A stretch of DNA of 64,000 nucleotides from Comamonas halotolerans (GCF_030162935.1 NZ_JASAUZ010000004.1:1-64000); one strand, 5' to 3'. Positions 18,287 through 27,287 are shown, numbered from the stretch's first letter. The notes: generated by a model not told the origin, from the sequence alone. Translations and numbers: made by a program.

Positions 18287-20341
18287 ATGAATTTGCATGA
18301 TCAGGTTGCTGCAGCTTTCACTGAAGACGGCTGGCTTTCGCGTGCAGAACCGCATTTTCGGCCGCGCACTGGACAAACAGCCATGGCTATGGCGGTCGTT
18401 CAGGCCATTGAAGATGGCGGAGTGCTGGTTGTTGAAGCAGGAACGGGTGTCGGTAAAACATTTTCTTATTTGGTTCCTGCGCTCCTCAGTGGCGAGCGTG
18501 TCGTTATTTCCACGGCAACCAAGGCCTTGCAGGATCAGCTTTATCTGCGTGACTTGCCGCGCCTGATACAGGCTTCGGGCATCCCGCTGCGAGTGGCTCG
18601 TCTCAAAGGTCGTTCCAGCTATTTATGTCTGCATCGGCTGGCACAGGTCTATCAGAGCAAGCAGCCGCTGGATCCTCAGGTATTGCGAGCCGTGTCTCGT
18701 GTGCAGGACTGGTCGCATGGAACACGCAGCGGTGATTTGGGTGAGCTGCCAGGGCTGGCAGAAAACTCTGTAGTGGCCGCGCTCGTGACGTCGACCAAAG
18801 AAAACTGTTTGGGGAGTAGCTGCGCGCATTGGGAGCAGTGCCATGTCAACACGGCCAGAGCGCAAGCCTTGGAGGCCGACATCTGCGTGGTAAATCACCA
18901 CCTGTTCTTTGCCGATATGGAAGTACGCGACTCAGGAGTTGCACAGCTGCTGCCTTCGGCGGGATTGGTGGTGATTGATGAGGCGCACCAACTCAACGAA
19001 ACAGGTATTCAATTTGCGGGCTGGATTCTGGGCACAAGACAGCTTCAGGGCTTTATCAAAGATGTGTTGGCTGATGTCACACTGCATGCACGCGGCTTGG
19101 CTGATTGGTTGCAGTTATTGGGACAGCTAGAGCAAGCCATCAATGAATGGCGTGCTCAGGCAGGAAACTGTCCACCAGGAGTGCGCTTGCGCTGGTTGGG
19201 TAATGCGCCAGAAGGTATTGCCGAAACTGCGTGGCGACGTGGTTTGCACAATGTGGGACAGTCACTGCGTGCGCTGCTGCTCGCACTTGCCAAGGTGTCG
19301 GAAACTGCCAGTGCCTTGACGCCGGTGTACGAACGAGGCGCGAGACTGCTGTCCCAACTGGCTAGCTTCGCCCAGCCAGTGCCCGATGATGCGGTGCGCT
19401 GGCTGGAAGTATCACGTCAGCACTTGCGTTTGATGGAATCGCCACTGAGTATCGCGCGGCTCATGCGTGCGCACATGGGGGAGCAAGACGGCTCGGATGT
19501 AGAGACTTTACCTCGCAAAGCCTGGATTTTTACCTCAGCCACATTGGGTGACGATGATGATCTGCGATGGTTTACAGAAACTTGTGGCTTGCGCCAGGCG
19601 CAAGTTCTCAAGGTCGAGAGCCCATTTGACTACAAGCACCAAGCTGTGCTCTACGTTCCAGAGGAGTTTCCAGAGCCTTCACAGCAAGTGGCACACAGCA
19701 CAGCGGTTGCCAAGCTGGCTGGAGATGGTGCAGCCGTTTTGGGTGGACGCACATTGGTGCTGACTACAACGCTCAAAGCACTGGAAGCTATTGGAACGCA
19801 ACTGCAGCAGCGTTTTGGCATGTTTGAGCCAATTGATGTGCTGGTTCAGGGCCAAGGCCCCAAGCATGTGCTGATGGAGCGTTTTCGTGCAGACAAACTC
19901 AACGGCAGGGGATGTGTATTGGTGGCATCGTCCACCTTCTGGGAAGGGGTGGATATCCCTGGAGATGCGCTTCAACTCGTAGTGATTGACAAATTGCCAT
20001 TTCCTCCACCTGATGATCCGTTGGTGGAGGCTCGGTCTCGGCAGCTGGAATCAGTAGGGCGCAGTCCTTTTTTTGACTATATGCTGCCCGAAGCTGCCAT
20101 GGCCCTCAAACAAGGTGCAGGACGTCTCATTCGCAGGGAAACCGACAAAGGAATCCTTGTGGTGGCCGATACCCGGTTGCGCACCAAAGGATATGGAAAA
20201 CGGCTGGTGCAGGCATTGCCTCCAATGCACAGAGTGGGTTTGGAGGCAGCGTGGCAAGCTGCTTTGTTGGCGCTGGCCGAAGGTGCGCTGCCTGTGAGTG
20301 CCACTGAGCCGGATGACTTAATTCATCCTGAGAAAACTTAG
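18287..20341 (+). CDS. ATP-dependent helicase, YoaA/DinG type (FeS, XPD-like)
   Basis: A 684-residue superfamily 2 helicase of the XPD/DinG group. Walker A is EAGTGVGKT (50-58), followed by ISTATKALQDQL (motif Ia). Four Cys at about 114, 174, 179 and 185 are placed to hold the 4Fe-4S cluster. DEAH is at 231-234. The C-terminal helicase half contains ASSTFWEGVDIPGDALQ and the final motif GAGRLIRRETDKG, where Gln of motif VI is replaced by QGAGRLIR as in the family. The FeS cysteines and length fit YoaA (E. coli 636) better than DinG proper. YoaA acts with HolC (chi); holC is also in this window. No LexA box was seen upstream. Confidence 0.92.
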   Translation: MNLHDQVAAAFTEDGWLSRAEPHFRPRTGQTAMAMAVVQAIEDGGVLVVEAGTGVGKTFSYLVPALLSGERVVISTATKALQDQLYLRDLPRLIQASGIPLRVARLKGRSSYLCLHRLAQVYQSKQPLDPQVLRAVSRVQDWSHGTRSGDLGELPGLAENSVVAALVTSTKENCLGSSCAHWEQCHVNTARAQALEADICVVNHHLFFADMEVRDSGVAQLLPSAGLVVIDEAHQLNETGIQFAGWILGTRQLQGFIKDVLADVTLHARGLADWLQLLGQLEQAINEWRAQAGNCPPGVRLRWLGNAPEGIAETAWRRGLHNVGQSLRALLLALAKVSETASALTPVYERGARLLSQLASFAQPVPDDAVRWLEVSRQHLRLMESPLSIARLMRAHMGEQDGSDVETLPRKAWIFTSATLGDDDDLRWFTETCGLRQAQVLKVESPFDYKHQAVLYVPEEFPEPSQQVAHSTAVAKLAGDGAAVLGGRTLVLTTTLKALEAIGTQLQQRFGMFEPIDVLVQGQGPKHVLMERFRADKLNGRGCVLVASSTFWEGVDIPGDALQLVVIDKLPFPPPDDPLVEARSRQLESVGRSPFFDYMLPEAAMALKQGAGRLIRRETDKGILVVADTRLRTKGYGKRLVQALPPMHRVGLEAAWQAALLALAEGALPVSATEPDDLIHPEKT

Positions 20342-20379
20342 GTAACGTCAGGAAAACTTGGCTTTCCAATATTTTGTCC

Positions 20380-21289
20380 GTGCATGCGATGCTTTGGGGA
20401 CTCAACGGCTGACGATACGAAGCAACCTCTTTTTCAAAAGTCGCTTCGTCAGTCCACTGCGGCTGCCATGAGCCATTTCAGATGCGATCAGGCATGTAAA
20501 ACCAGTAGCTTTTTCTGGCCATCCACAGGGTTTCCTGTACAAACAATGTGACGATCTATCCTGTGTTCTTCACCAGACCTTTGCAGCAGACCTTGGCAAA
20601 TCTAACTGTGTTTGATGACCGCAAACGGATGCTCCGCCCTGGCTCGGATGCGTGTGTTGTTCGTCTGTATCTCATAGGAAAGATGCACATTGAATTGTGG
20701 ACTGTCTAAGGTTTTGCTGCGATTGGCTGGACGGACGTCTACGTACCAGCGCACATCTATTTGTGCATAGGACCGTTTATCTGTGCACTGTTACCCCGAG
20801 TCACCGTAGACATCGGCATCCAGACTATGCAGCAGGGCATTGGATTAAGTTACATCATGTACATTTGCCACGTCGTGATGAACGAATTTGCCAAGCCCTT
20901 GAAGCTCAGCGAATCGTTGGCCATACTCAGCATCCCGGACTCCTTATGGATCTTTTCTGGAATTAGCATGGACTTGGGGTTGAGCCACTGCGCAGGATGG
21001 AGCACTCGTCGGGCAGGTGGTTCAGCACACCTTTGAGCTTGACGAACTCGCGATACACGGAAAGGCTCTCTCATGGCTGAATCAGTCAGCCCAAACCATT
21101 GCTGAAGCTATTGAATGCATAGCATCATCTCGATGGCCAATCTAGGATGCCAAGTCTTGGCTTAGGTGTTGCACGGCGCACGATTTGCACGAGTGCAATT
21201 CATGAAGCCTCCCTGTCTATCTCTTCAAGAAATACACTTTTGTGCTCTTTGTGAGATGGCAGGCTCATACCCATGTCGATTTACTTTAT
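20380..21289 (-). pseudogene. IS5-family transposase remnant (left copy)
   Basis: On the minus strand the broken frames read, in transposase order: VFLEEIDRE, then PRLAIEMMLCIQ-stop-LQQWFGLTDSAMREPF, VYREFVKL and NHLPDECSILRSG. A poorly matching middle follows, then RARAEHPFAVIK, TLFVQETLWMARK and a terminal EATFEKEV stretch. These match the N-terminal MLRxHxxQQWFxLSDPAMEEA, YREFAxL, LPDExTILRFRH and C-terminal RAxVEHPFRVIKRQFG / LFALxNLWMAR motifs known in IS5-family transposases. At least two stop codons and several frameshifts interrupt it, and the initiation codon has become ATA. It starts a few bases after the helicase gene stop. Confidence 0.75.
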
Positions 21290-21636
21290 GTGTGTTGTTT
21301 GCAGAGTCGTGCTGCAGGTAGTCGCATTCAGCAGGGGGCAAACCATCTCTAGGCAATGCTCTTTTTGATCTGCTCTATTTGCTATAGATCGAATGGCAAC
21401 TGCCACACACTATGGGCAGATGACTGCAATTGCATAAGTGTCACTTTAAAGGGTTGAGTCTGAGGTTTTTTCCTAAAGTTGAGGAGAGCTTAAACGTATC
21501 AGTGTCAATTTGATTTAAGTCTTTATTTAAATAAATAAAATAAATCTGTTGGAACGTGGCAACGGCTTTGTGGAAATTTGTAATGTAGAGGATAGGATGG
21601 AAACTCTTACACCTTTCCAACATTGCTTATATCAAA
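21290..21636. other. Non-coding region between left IS remnant and cargo gene
   Basis: The first 55-60 bases still align with the sequence upstream of the right transposase remnant and so belong to the IS. The rest becomes steadily more AT-rich towards the cargo gene (for example TTTATTTAAATAAATAAAATAAAT near 21521-21544). No coding frame of note. A promoter for the cargo gene must lie here, but none is clear, and the last 15 bases before its ATG have no Shine-Dalgarno. Confidence 0.5.
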
Positions 21637-22911
21637 ATGAAAAATAAATCATTCTCACAGAGGAATAAAAAAGTAACTTTTAAAAAAGTTCTTTTCCATT
21701 TGTTGGGTTCTGCATATGTTTTTTGCTCGACGGCAAGCGCTGCGTATGAAGTCGAGATACCCATATCATCCGTTAATGTATCAACTTCCATTAATAAAGA
21801 TTGGGGAAAGCATAATTTGATTGACGGCAATGTGAATACAGCATGGAGTAGTAACTATTTAAAGAATACTGGTGGTGAAGCGTGGGTTTCAGTGAATTTT
21901 CGCAGCCCATCTTATATTGATTATGTAAAACTTTACCCTCGCAAAGACACTTATAAAGACACTTATAAAAAAACTGATGGAAACGATGAAAGTGTACAAT
22001 ATAGTGTCTCTAAGGCGTCAGGATTTCCATTGAATTTCGAAATTCAATATTTAAGTGGTAATAATTGGATTACTTCAAAAAAAGTCTTGGATTTTCCAAA
22101 TCCAGCTCCGAGTGGGTATGTTCATATACCTATCAATAGAATACATACATCTGCAATAAAAATAATTGCAAAAAAAGCTTCAATTGATAGCCTTGGTTTT
22201 GAGTTTTTTCAGTTGGCAGATGTAAAGTTGGGATATGATACCGAGTTTGTAGATCAAGCACAAAGAGGTATTTCAATATATGGCGATAGTACAACGTGGG
22301 GATTTGCATGGAAACCATTAAATTTTAATGGGCAACTTTATGCTGATCGTATCGACAGCCCGATGGCAAATCAGCTAGGGGCAATTGACTACTCCGTACC
22401 AGGAATTTGGGCTATGCATTTAGTTACGCCTCCTAGTCAGTCAATTAAAGTCCAAAAAATATATGATGATATACTCAGTGGATATTATGTAAATTGGAGC
22501 GTAAAATCTTTTAGCGAGCTTCTGGCTAAAGACCCATCATATACGGTAATATTACGTTTGGGTCTTAATGACGCCTTGAATTTTCAAACTAGAGCGCAAT
22601 TTAAAGCGAACATGGCAAAGTTGGTGGATATTGCAGTTGGCTATCGCAAGCGTGTCGTTCTCACTGGGTTAAATAGGATTTTTGTTGTCAATGGAAAAAT
22701 TACCCAAAAACAAGTCGAGCTAAGAGACGATTTTGATAAGGTTATCCGTGAAGTTGCTACTGAAAAAAATGTCGCCTTTATCGATGTTGGTTCTGTCAGT
22801 TTTAATGGTAATGTTGATATTTTTGATGATGCGCATGCGACTCCTGAATACAATCAAAGAATAACTGACTATATAAAAGAGAGAATTTATTCTCTTAATA
22901 TTAAAAATTAA
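21637..22911 (+). CDS. Secreted discoidin-like + SGNH/GDSL esterase
   Basis: A 424-residue exported protein. A signal peptide covers about 1-36 (basic start, hydrophobic LLGSAYVFC, cleavage near ASA-A). Residues 43-195 look like an F5/8 type C (discoidin) carbohydrate-binding domain: LIDGNVNTAWSS, AWVSVNFRSPSYIDYVKLYPR and a final FQLADVKLG strand. Residues 211-420 are an SGNH hydrolase: IYGDSTTWG (nucleophile Ser218), LRLGLND (Asn311) and DDAHAT (Asp397, His400). Likely role: deacylation of a polysaccharide or glycoconjugate outside the cell (inference). The gene is markedly AT-rich compared with its neighbours and lies between two IS5 remnants, so horizontal origin is likely. The frame is intact, with all catalytic residues kept. 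Confidence 0.8.
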   Translation: MKNKSFSQRNKKVTFKKVLFHLLGSAYVFCSTASAAYEVEIPISSVNVSTSINKDWGKHNLIDGNVNTAWSSNYLKNTGGEAWVSVNFRSPSYIDYVKLYPRKDTYKDTYKKTDGNDESVQYSVSKASGFPLNFEIQYLSGNNWITSKKVLDFPNPAPSGYVHIPINRIHTSAIKIIAKKASIDSLGFEFFQLADVKLGYDTEFVDQAQRGISIYGDSTTWGFAWKPLNFNGQLYADRIDSPMANQLGAIDYSVPGIWAMHLVTPPSQSIKVQKIYDDILSGYYVNWSVKSFSELLAKDPSYTVILRLGLNDALNFQTRAQFKANMAKLVDIAVGYRKRVVLTGLNRIFVVNGKITQKQVELRDDFDKVIREVATEKNVAFIDVGSVSFNGNVDIFDDAHATPEYNQRITDYIKERIYSLNIKN

Positions 22912-22939
22912 TCATTCGTAAAATATTTGCTTTGCAATA

Positions 22940-22968
22940 CGTGTACAAAGCCTAAGACTTTGTACACG
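22940..22968. repeat. Perfect 11-bp hairpin after the SGNH gene
   Basis: CGTGTACAAAG, loop CCTAAGA, CTTTGTACACG. The stem is perfect over 11 pairs. No T-run follows on either side, so a standard intrinsic terminator is doubtful. It lies 29 bases after the stop codon and about 30 bases before the right IS remnant. Confidence 0.75.
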
Positions 22969-23029
22969 ATTATGAACTGAGTTGATGTAAGAAATATAAG
23001 ATGCGTTAGAAAATTTGGTTTTCAAATTT

Positions 23030-23792
23030 TTGTGCCGTGCTTGCGTTGGATCGAAGACACTGCGGCTAGTGATACTAAGCAGCCTCTTTTCAAAAATCGC
23101 TTCAACAAGCCCTTGTGGCGGATTTTGGCCATTTGCAGATAATCGCGTACTTTTGTAAATCCAGTGCCTCTTTTGGGCCAGCCATAAGTATGCTGGCGCA
23201 ACTACGTGATTCTCTGCGTTGTGCCTTACTTCCAGCACGTCTTCGGAGTTTAAACTGCTGACATAGTCGAAACGGCTGCTTCTCCTTAGGCTGATGCATC
23301 TCAGGTGTCTTGCCACTGCGTTCTTCATTCTTCATTGAAACCGGTGTGTTGAGCGGTGAGGCATTGACAGCTGTTCCTGTATTGAGCAAATGGACCTGGT
23401 AGTCTACTGATACTTGGCCGAGCGCAGCATGTCTGGCCCCAGATGGTCCTTCTGCAGCAAATGGCTTAGATTTGGTGTTTTGCCACAGCACATGATGGTA
23501 ATCACGTCAGACAGACGAGACAGCACAACATAGAGCTCGAAGAATGTGCGATTTACGGGCACATCGTTCAAAGACTCTTCCATGGCTGAATCACTCAGTC
23601 CAATTACTGCTGCAGATAGTGAGTGCGTAGCATCGTCTCAATGCCAGTCGTAGGATTAAAGACTCGGCTTTTGTGTAGAACGGGCAACGATTTGTAAAGC
23701 ATATCCCCTGGAACCCCCCTGTCGATATTTCGAGGAGTTCACGTTTGTGGTCTTCTGGGTGACAAAATCAAACCTAGTCTGATTTGCTTCAT
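23030..23792 (-). pseudogene. IS5-family transposase remnant (right copy)
   Basis: Minus-strand frames read: MKQIRLGLILSPRRPQT (start ATG at 23792, as in family members beginning MKQxxLxL), MLRTHYLQQ, a shift, then GLSDSAMEESLNDVPVNRTFF. Further on comes SMKNEERSGKTPEMHQPKEK, matching the STKNxxxxRDPEMHQTKKGNQW block, and the C-terminal EAIFEKRLLS stretch aligned with the left copy. It is about 150 bases shorter than the left copy, with much of the catalytic DDE middle to C-terminal region missing. Stops and frameshifts make it inactive. It shares orientation with the left copy. Confidence 0.75.
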
Positions 23793-23849
23793 GTGGGATG
23801 ATTGAAGTGTCCTGCTGCTGGCATCCACTTTCAGAAGGGGAGTAGTAAA

Positions 23850-24131
23850 AAACTTTTGGAAAGAGTATTTTAGAATTATGTATGCTTGCTTTCTTGGGAG
23901 ATAATTCAAATTAATTCTTTTGAATTTTAAAAAATTTTATTTCTATTTGTATCTTTATAACTAATTTGCGTTATTAGAATGTATGATTCCGTTCAAAAGT
24001 AGATTTTAATCCTTTTATTTTCAATTGTTGAAGTGGTGATTTTTTATTAAATCTTTGTTTTTTTCTTGCAAGTGGAGAGTTTGTTGTATATAAATGCTGT
24101 TGTTTACCCCGAATTTTTTAATTGTTCTTCT
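23850..24131. other. AT-rich non-coding region
   Basis: About 280 bases of very AT-rich DNA with many T-runs (for example around 23925-23945 and 24040-24065). No coding frame or clear hairpin. Its composition is like that of the cargo gene, not of the chromosome, so it may be part of the same foreign segment lying outside the right IS remnant. It contains the promoter of the gene at 24145. Confidence 0.5.
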
Positions 24132-24144
24132 TTAAGGGGGATCA

Positions 24145-24624
24145 GTGCGAAGAATATTTGCTTTTTTGACAAGATTGGAAAACGCTGCTGCGTGTAGCAC
24201 ACGTGAGCAAGCTTTTGAATTGGTGAAATCCCTTTGGATTGATGCCAATTTGATTTTTGAAACTCCCAATCACGACATGCGATCTTTTACAGAATTGGCA
24301 TTGCATGAAAGCCATGGATGGCGTGACCTGGAATGTGATCCTTGCTATTTGCCCAATATTGCAGGTACAGATGTCTGGCTATATCTGCACCATGATGGGA
24401 CGATCGTGATTCAGCGAATGGAAAGCCATTCCCAGCCAATCTTGCTGCATAAATTGGGACAGGGCGTGCTTGCCCGCTCAGATAGTGCTGTGTCAGATAT
24501 CCATGCCAGTAGTGAGGAGTCCCCTGCAACGAATGCATCCGTTCAAGCTGGCACATTCTCGTTCGGGCAGCTTAAACGTAGAGCCTATAAATACTGGGAA
24601 GATGCTAAGCGCAAGCGCATATAA
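24145..24624 (+). CDS. Hypothetical protein, GTG start
   Basis: A 159-residue soluble protein of unknown function. The GTG at 24145 is preceded by TAAGGGGG at a good distance. The N-terminal 100 residues look like a folded domain with conserved-looking Trp and Cys (SHGWRDLECDPCYLPNIAG, then DVWLYLHHDGTIVIQRM). The rest is Ser/Ala-rich linker and a basic tail (LKRRAYKYWEDAKRKR). No signal peptide or membrane segment. It lies at the edge of the AT-rich island with a composition between the island and the chromosome, so transfer with the island is possible. I recognise no family. Confidence 0.65.
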   Translation: MRRIFAFLTRLENAAACSTREQAFELVKSLWIDANLIFETPNHDMRSFTELALHESHGWRDLECDPCYLPNIAGTDVWLYLHHDGTIVIQRMESHSQPILLHKLGQGVLARSDSAVSDIHASSEESPATNASVQAGTFSFGQLKRRAYKYWEDAKRKRI

Positions 24625-24908
24625 AAAAATAGGTCGTTCCGGTCATGCCGTTTGCGAGTCAGCCTGTTGCTTGCTTGAGCAAGTATGGCTCTCATGGGGA
24701 AAAACCTCTATGGTGAAATGTCTGCCAAAGTCGCAAAGGCAGAGGGCGCAGACTACAGAGTACATGCGCGTCGGTTCCTGAAAGCGGTGCTGATAGACGC
24801 ATTGCAGGCATTGTAAAAACGGTTGCTGTAAGCAATTGATAAGCATTAATGGCTGTGAGGGACTACAAAAGCTGCATCATTGGTGGCAATAGATTAGGGA
24901 GACAAATT

Positions 24909-26018
24909 GTGGTGGATCAGGTTCAAAGTGTAGTGATTGGCGCTGGCGTTGTCGGGTTGGCGGTGGGGCGTGCGCTTGCTCAGTCAGGACGCGAGGTGAT
25001 TGTGCTTGAGGCTGCAGATGCGATTGGTACAGGCACAAGTTCACGCAACAGCGAAGTCATTCATGCCGGTATCTATTACCCCGCAGGCTCTTTGAAAGCT
25101 CGCTTGTGCGTACAAGGCAAGGAGTTGCTTTATGCCTATTGCCAACAAAAAGGTGTTGAGCACCGACGTTGTGGCAAATTGATTGTGGCGACCAGTGCTG
25201 AACAAGTCGACCAGCTGGAGCAAATACAGCGCAAGGCGCAGTCCAACGGGGTATGCGATATGCAATGGCTCAGCCGTGAGCAGGCTAAAGCGCTCGAGCC
25301 CGCGCTGGAGTGTCATGCGGCGTTGCTTTCTCCGAGCACTGGAATTGTGGATAGCCACGGATTGATGCTGGCTTTGCAAGGTGACATGGAGAACGCTGGT
25401 GGTGCACTGGCATTGTTGTCTGCAGTAGCCTCGTCCCAAGTGCAAGAAGATGGCATCTTGATTCGCACCGAAGATGGCACTGAACTGTTGGTACAAGAAG
25501 TGGTCAATGCTGCAGGCTTGTTTGCTCCGCAGCTTGCATCACGCATGAAAGGGTTGCCTGCACAGCATGTGCCGCAAGCATATTTTGCGAAAGGCAACTA
25601 CTTCACATTGAGCGGGCGAGCCCCGTTCAGTCACCTGATTTATCCCGTGCCTGAAGCTGCTGGCCTTGGGGTTCATTTGACACTGGATCTAGGTGGACAG
25701 GCGAAGTTTGGCCCTGATGTTGAGTGGGTGGATAGTCCTGAGCAGTTGCAGGTTGATCCGCAGCGCGGCGAAGGTTTTTACGCGGAGGTGCACAAGTACT
25801 GGCCCGATCTGAAGATAGGGAGTTTGGCTCCGGGCTATGCGGGTATTCGCCCCAAAATTTCCGGTCCCAAAGATGCGGCTGCTGACTTTGTGATTCAGGG
25901 TGCATCCATCCATGGGGTGCGAGGGCTGGTGAACTTGTTTGGTATCGAATCGCCGGGGTTGACAAGTTGCCTAGCCATTGCTGATGAGGTTTTGCTGCAA
26001 TTGCAAGCCCAATCTTGA
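24909..26018 (+). CDS. FAD-dependent oxidoreductase, L-2-hydroxyglutarate oxidase-like
   Basis: A 369-residue DAO-family flavoprotein. The FAD-binding [14 protein letters not shown] is at 11-24 and the acidic end of the second strand at Glu34. [21 protein letters not shown] (44-64) is the stretch typical of LhgO/L2HGDH enzymes, which oxidise L-2-hydroxyglutarate, as are [19 protein letters not shown] and GYAGIRPKI near the C-terminus. I start at the GTG at 24909, placed eight bases after AGGGA. An ATG at 24849 is in frame but has no ribosome site and adds 20 unrelated residues. The family is sure; the substrate may be another 2-hydroxyacid. It is not in an operon with TCA genes. Confidence 0.85.
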   Translation: MVDQVQSVVIGAGVVGLAVGRALAQSGREVIVLEAADAIGTGTSSRNSEVIHAGIYYPAGSLKARLCVQGKELLYAYCQQKGVEHRRCGKLIVATSAEQVDQLEQIQRKAQSNGVCDMQWLSREQAKALEPALECHAALLSPSTGIVDSHGLMLALQGDMENAGGALALLSAVASSQVQEDGILIRTEDGTELLVQEVVNAAGLFAPQLASRMKGLPAQHVPQAYFAKGNYFTLSGRAPFSHLIYPVPEAAGLGVHLTLDLGGQAKFGPDVEWVDSPEQLQVDPQRGEGFYAEVHKYWPDLKIGSLAPGYAGIRPKISGPKDAAADFVIQGASIHGVRGLVNLFGIESPGLTSCLAIADEVLLQLQAQS

Positions 26019-26142
26019 TTTGTGCGGCATAGACTGACTTGTAGGCTGGCCGGCATTCGCTAAGATGACGCCAAACACAGCGATCATGCCTGTTGGCGAT
26101 GACGCACGATTTTTCTATTGACCTCAAAGAAAGGCTTTCATC

Positions 26143-26448
26143 ATGGCATTTTCTGACACCGTATCCACTGCACAAGCCGATCTGGAAAAGCTGGTGACCG
26201 ACGTACGCGGCTTGCTGGCTAGCAAGGATCTGGATTCCATTCCTCAAATCAGTGTGCTGCGTCAAAAGCTGGACGACGGCGTCTACCAAGCCCGAGAGAC
26301 CGCACTGAATGCCGCGCATGAAGCCGCACGTCAAGCCAAGGAAGCAGCTTATGTGGCGGATCGCTATGCGCATGATGAGCCATGGAGAGTGGCTGGTGCC
26401 GCGTTGGCCGTAGGTGCGTTGCTGGGCTTTTTGCTGGCTCGCCGCTAA
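26143..26448 (+). CDS. DUF883 family protein (ElaB/YqjD type)
   Basis: A 101-residue protein with a long amphipathic helix and one C-terminal membrane anchor (VAGAALAVGALLGFLLAR, about 82-99), preceded by HDEPWR, the hallmark of ElaB/YgaM/YqjD proteins. In E. coli YqjD and ElaB are inner-membrane proteins that bind ribosomes in stationary phase. AAAGAAAGG lies before the ATG. It is the first gene of a three-gene set with a YqjE-like and a YqjK-like protein, the same order as yqjD-yqjE-yqjK. Confidence 0.9.
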   Translation: MAFSDTVSTAQADLEKLVTDVRGLLASKDLDSIPQISVLRQKLDDGVYQARETALNAAHEAARQAKEAAYVADRYAHDEPWRVAGAALAVGALLGFLLARR

Positions 26449-26502
26449 GCAACTGGTTTTGTCTTCACCTTCAGCAACTCACCGTCACAAAGGAAAACTG
26501 CC

Positions 26503-26898
26503 GTGAATTGGATGTCTGCGTTTGGATTGGACAACTTGACTGCTCGCATGCGGGCCAATCTCAATGAAGGCGCGATCGCGGCAGAAGACCGCATGGAGTT
26601 GGCGCGCCTGGAGTGGAGTGCGCAGAAAAAACGTCTCCAAGCCATCTTGGTGCTGGGTATTGTGATGGGCGGCCTGACGATTGTGGCGTTGGTGCTGCTG
26701 TCTTTGGCAGTTCTGGTGCAGTTCTGGGACAGTCCACAGCGTCATGTCGTGGCCTGGGTGATTGCTGGAGTGTGGTTTTTGGCTTGGCTGGGAGCCTTGG
26801 GGGTACTGCTGTCTGCATTGCGCAAATCCAGCAACCCGTTTGCACTCACACGTGCGGAGCTGGCCCGCGATTGGGCGTTGATCAAGGAGAAGCTGTGA
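26503..26898 (+). CDS. YqjE-like membrane protein (phage holin superfamily III)
   Basis: A 131-residue protein with a soluble N-terminal helix (EGAIAAEDRMELARLEW) and two membrane segments at about 47-71 and 82-107, then a basic C-terminus. This is the layout of YqjE proteins (PF07332, named holin-like for fold only). It was assigned by neighbourhood as well as sequence, since it lies between DUF883 and a YqjK-like gene. GTG at 26503 is the start, 55 bases after the DUF883 gene. Its stop overlaps the next start (GTGA). Confidence 0.85.
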   Translation: MNWMSAFGLDNLTARMRANLNEGAIAAEDRMELARLEWSAQKKRLQAILVLGIVMGGLTIVALVLLSLAVLVQFWDSPQRHVVAWVIAGVWFLAWLGALGVLLSALRKSSNPFALTRAELARDWALIKEKL

Positions 26899-27272
26899 AT
26901 ACTTCCGCGACAAGCACTGGGGAGCAGTCGCATGCCGAGACGCCTTTGGTGATGACTGCCATGGCTGCCCTGGAAAAGGATGCGCGCTGGCTGGGCGCCA
27001 GTGATGAAGAGCGAGCCGTACTCAAGCGCATCGCTCAGCAACGTGATCGGCTGACGGCGGCCAAGCAGGCACAGCTGCAGGCCAAGGCGTTGCGTGCGCA
27101 GCCAGCGGCAGTGTCTGCAGATGCGCCTTTTGCTGAGCGACTGGCTACTTTTGTCAAACTGCATCCCGTAGCTTCGGCTGCTGTTGCAGGACTTGCTTTG
27201 ATGATTGGACCTCGCAAACTGATGCGTTACGGTGGTTTGGCATTGCCTTTGCTGCAAAAAATGAGGCGTTAA
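26895..27272 (+). CDS. YqjK-like protein
   Basis: A 125-residue protein starting at a GTG that overlaps the stop of the YqjE-like gene, with AAGGAGA just upstream. A charged helical middle (RAVLKRIAQQRDRLTAAKQAQL) resembles YqjK, which is a short coiled helix. A hydrophobic stretch (VASAAVAGLALMIGP) near 92-106 and a basic tail (PLLQKMRR) follow. The longer open frame in which it sits starts inside yqjE and is not used. It is the last gene of the set and ends before a strong terminator. Confidence 0.75.
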   Translation: MNTSATSTGEQSHAETPLVMTAMAALEKDARWLGASDEERAVLKRIAQQRDRLTAAKQAQLQAKALRAQPAAVSADAPFAERLATFVKLHPVASAAVAGLALMIGPRKLMRYGGLALPLLQKMRR

Positions 27273-27287
27273 GCACTCAGCCTCTAT

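Larger units (their letters stand above)
20343..23850. mobile_element. Fossil composite element: two decayed IS5-family copies around an AT-rich cargo gene
   Basis: Sequence at about 20343-21350 and about 23001-23850 can be aligned by eye along its length as diverged direct repeats (for example TTGG-TTTC-AA-ATTTTGT-CCGTGC at the low end and ATGGCTGAATCA-TCAG near the middle). Read on the minus strand, both carry broken remains of the same IS5-type transposase. Between them lies the AT-rich SGNH esterase gene. Exact ends, terminal inverted repeats and target duplications could not be fixed because of decay, so the limits are approximate to some tens of bases. The arrangement resembles a composite transposon; single transposition events around a foreign gene are the alternative. 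Confidence 0.65.

Noticed and set aside
20697-20966. 89-codon plus-strand frame in the left IS remnant
   Set aside because: Antisense to the decayed transposase and without ribosome site or family.
23102-23491. 129-codon minus-strand frame in the right IS remnant
   Set aside because: It is the central transposase remnant (PEMHQ block) read through a shifted frame, not a separate gene.
24470-24781. 103-codon plus-strand frame overlapping the hypothetical gene at 24145
   Set aside because: Out of frame with a gene that has a better ribosome site; no family.
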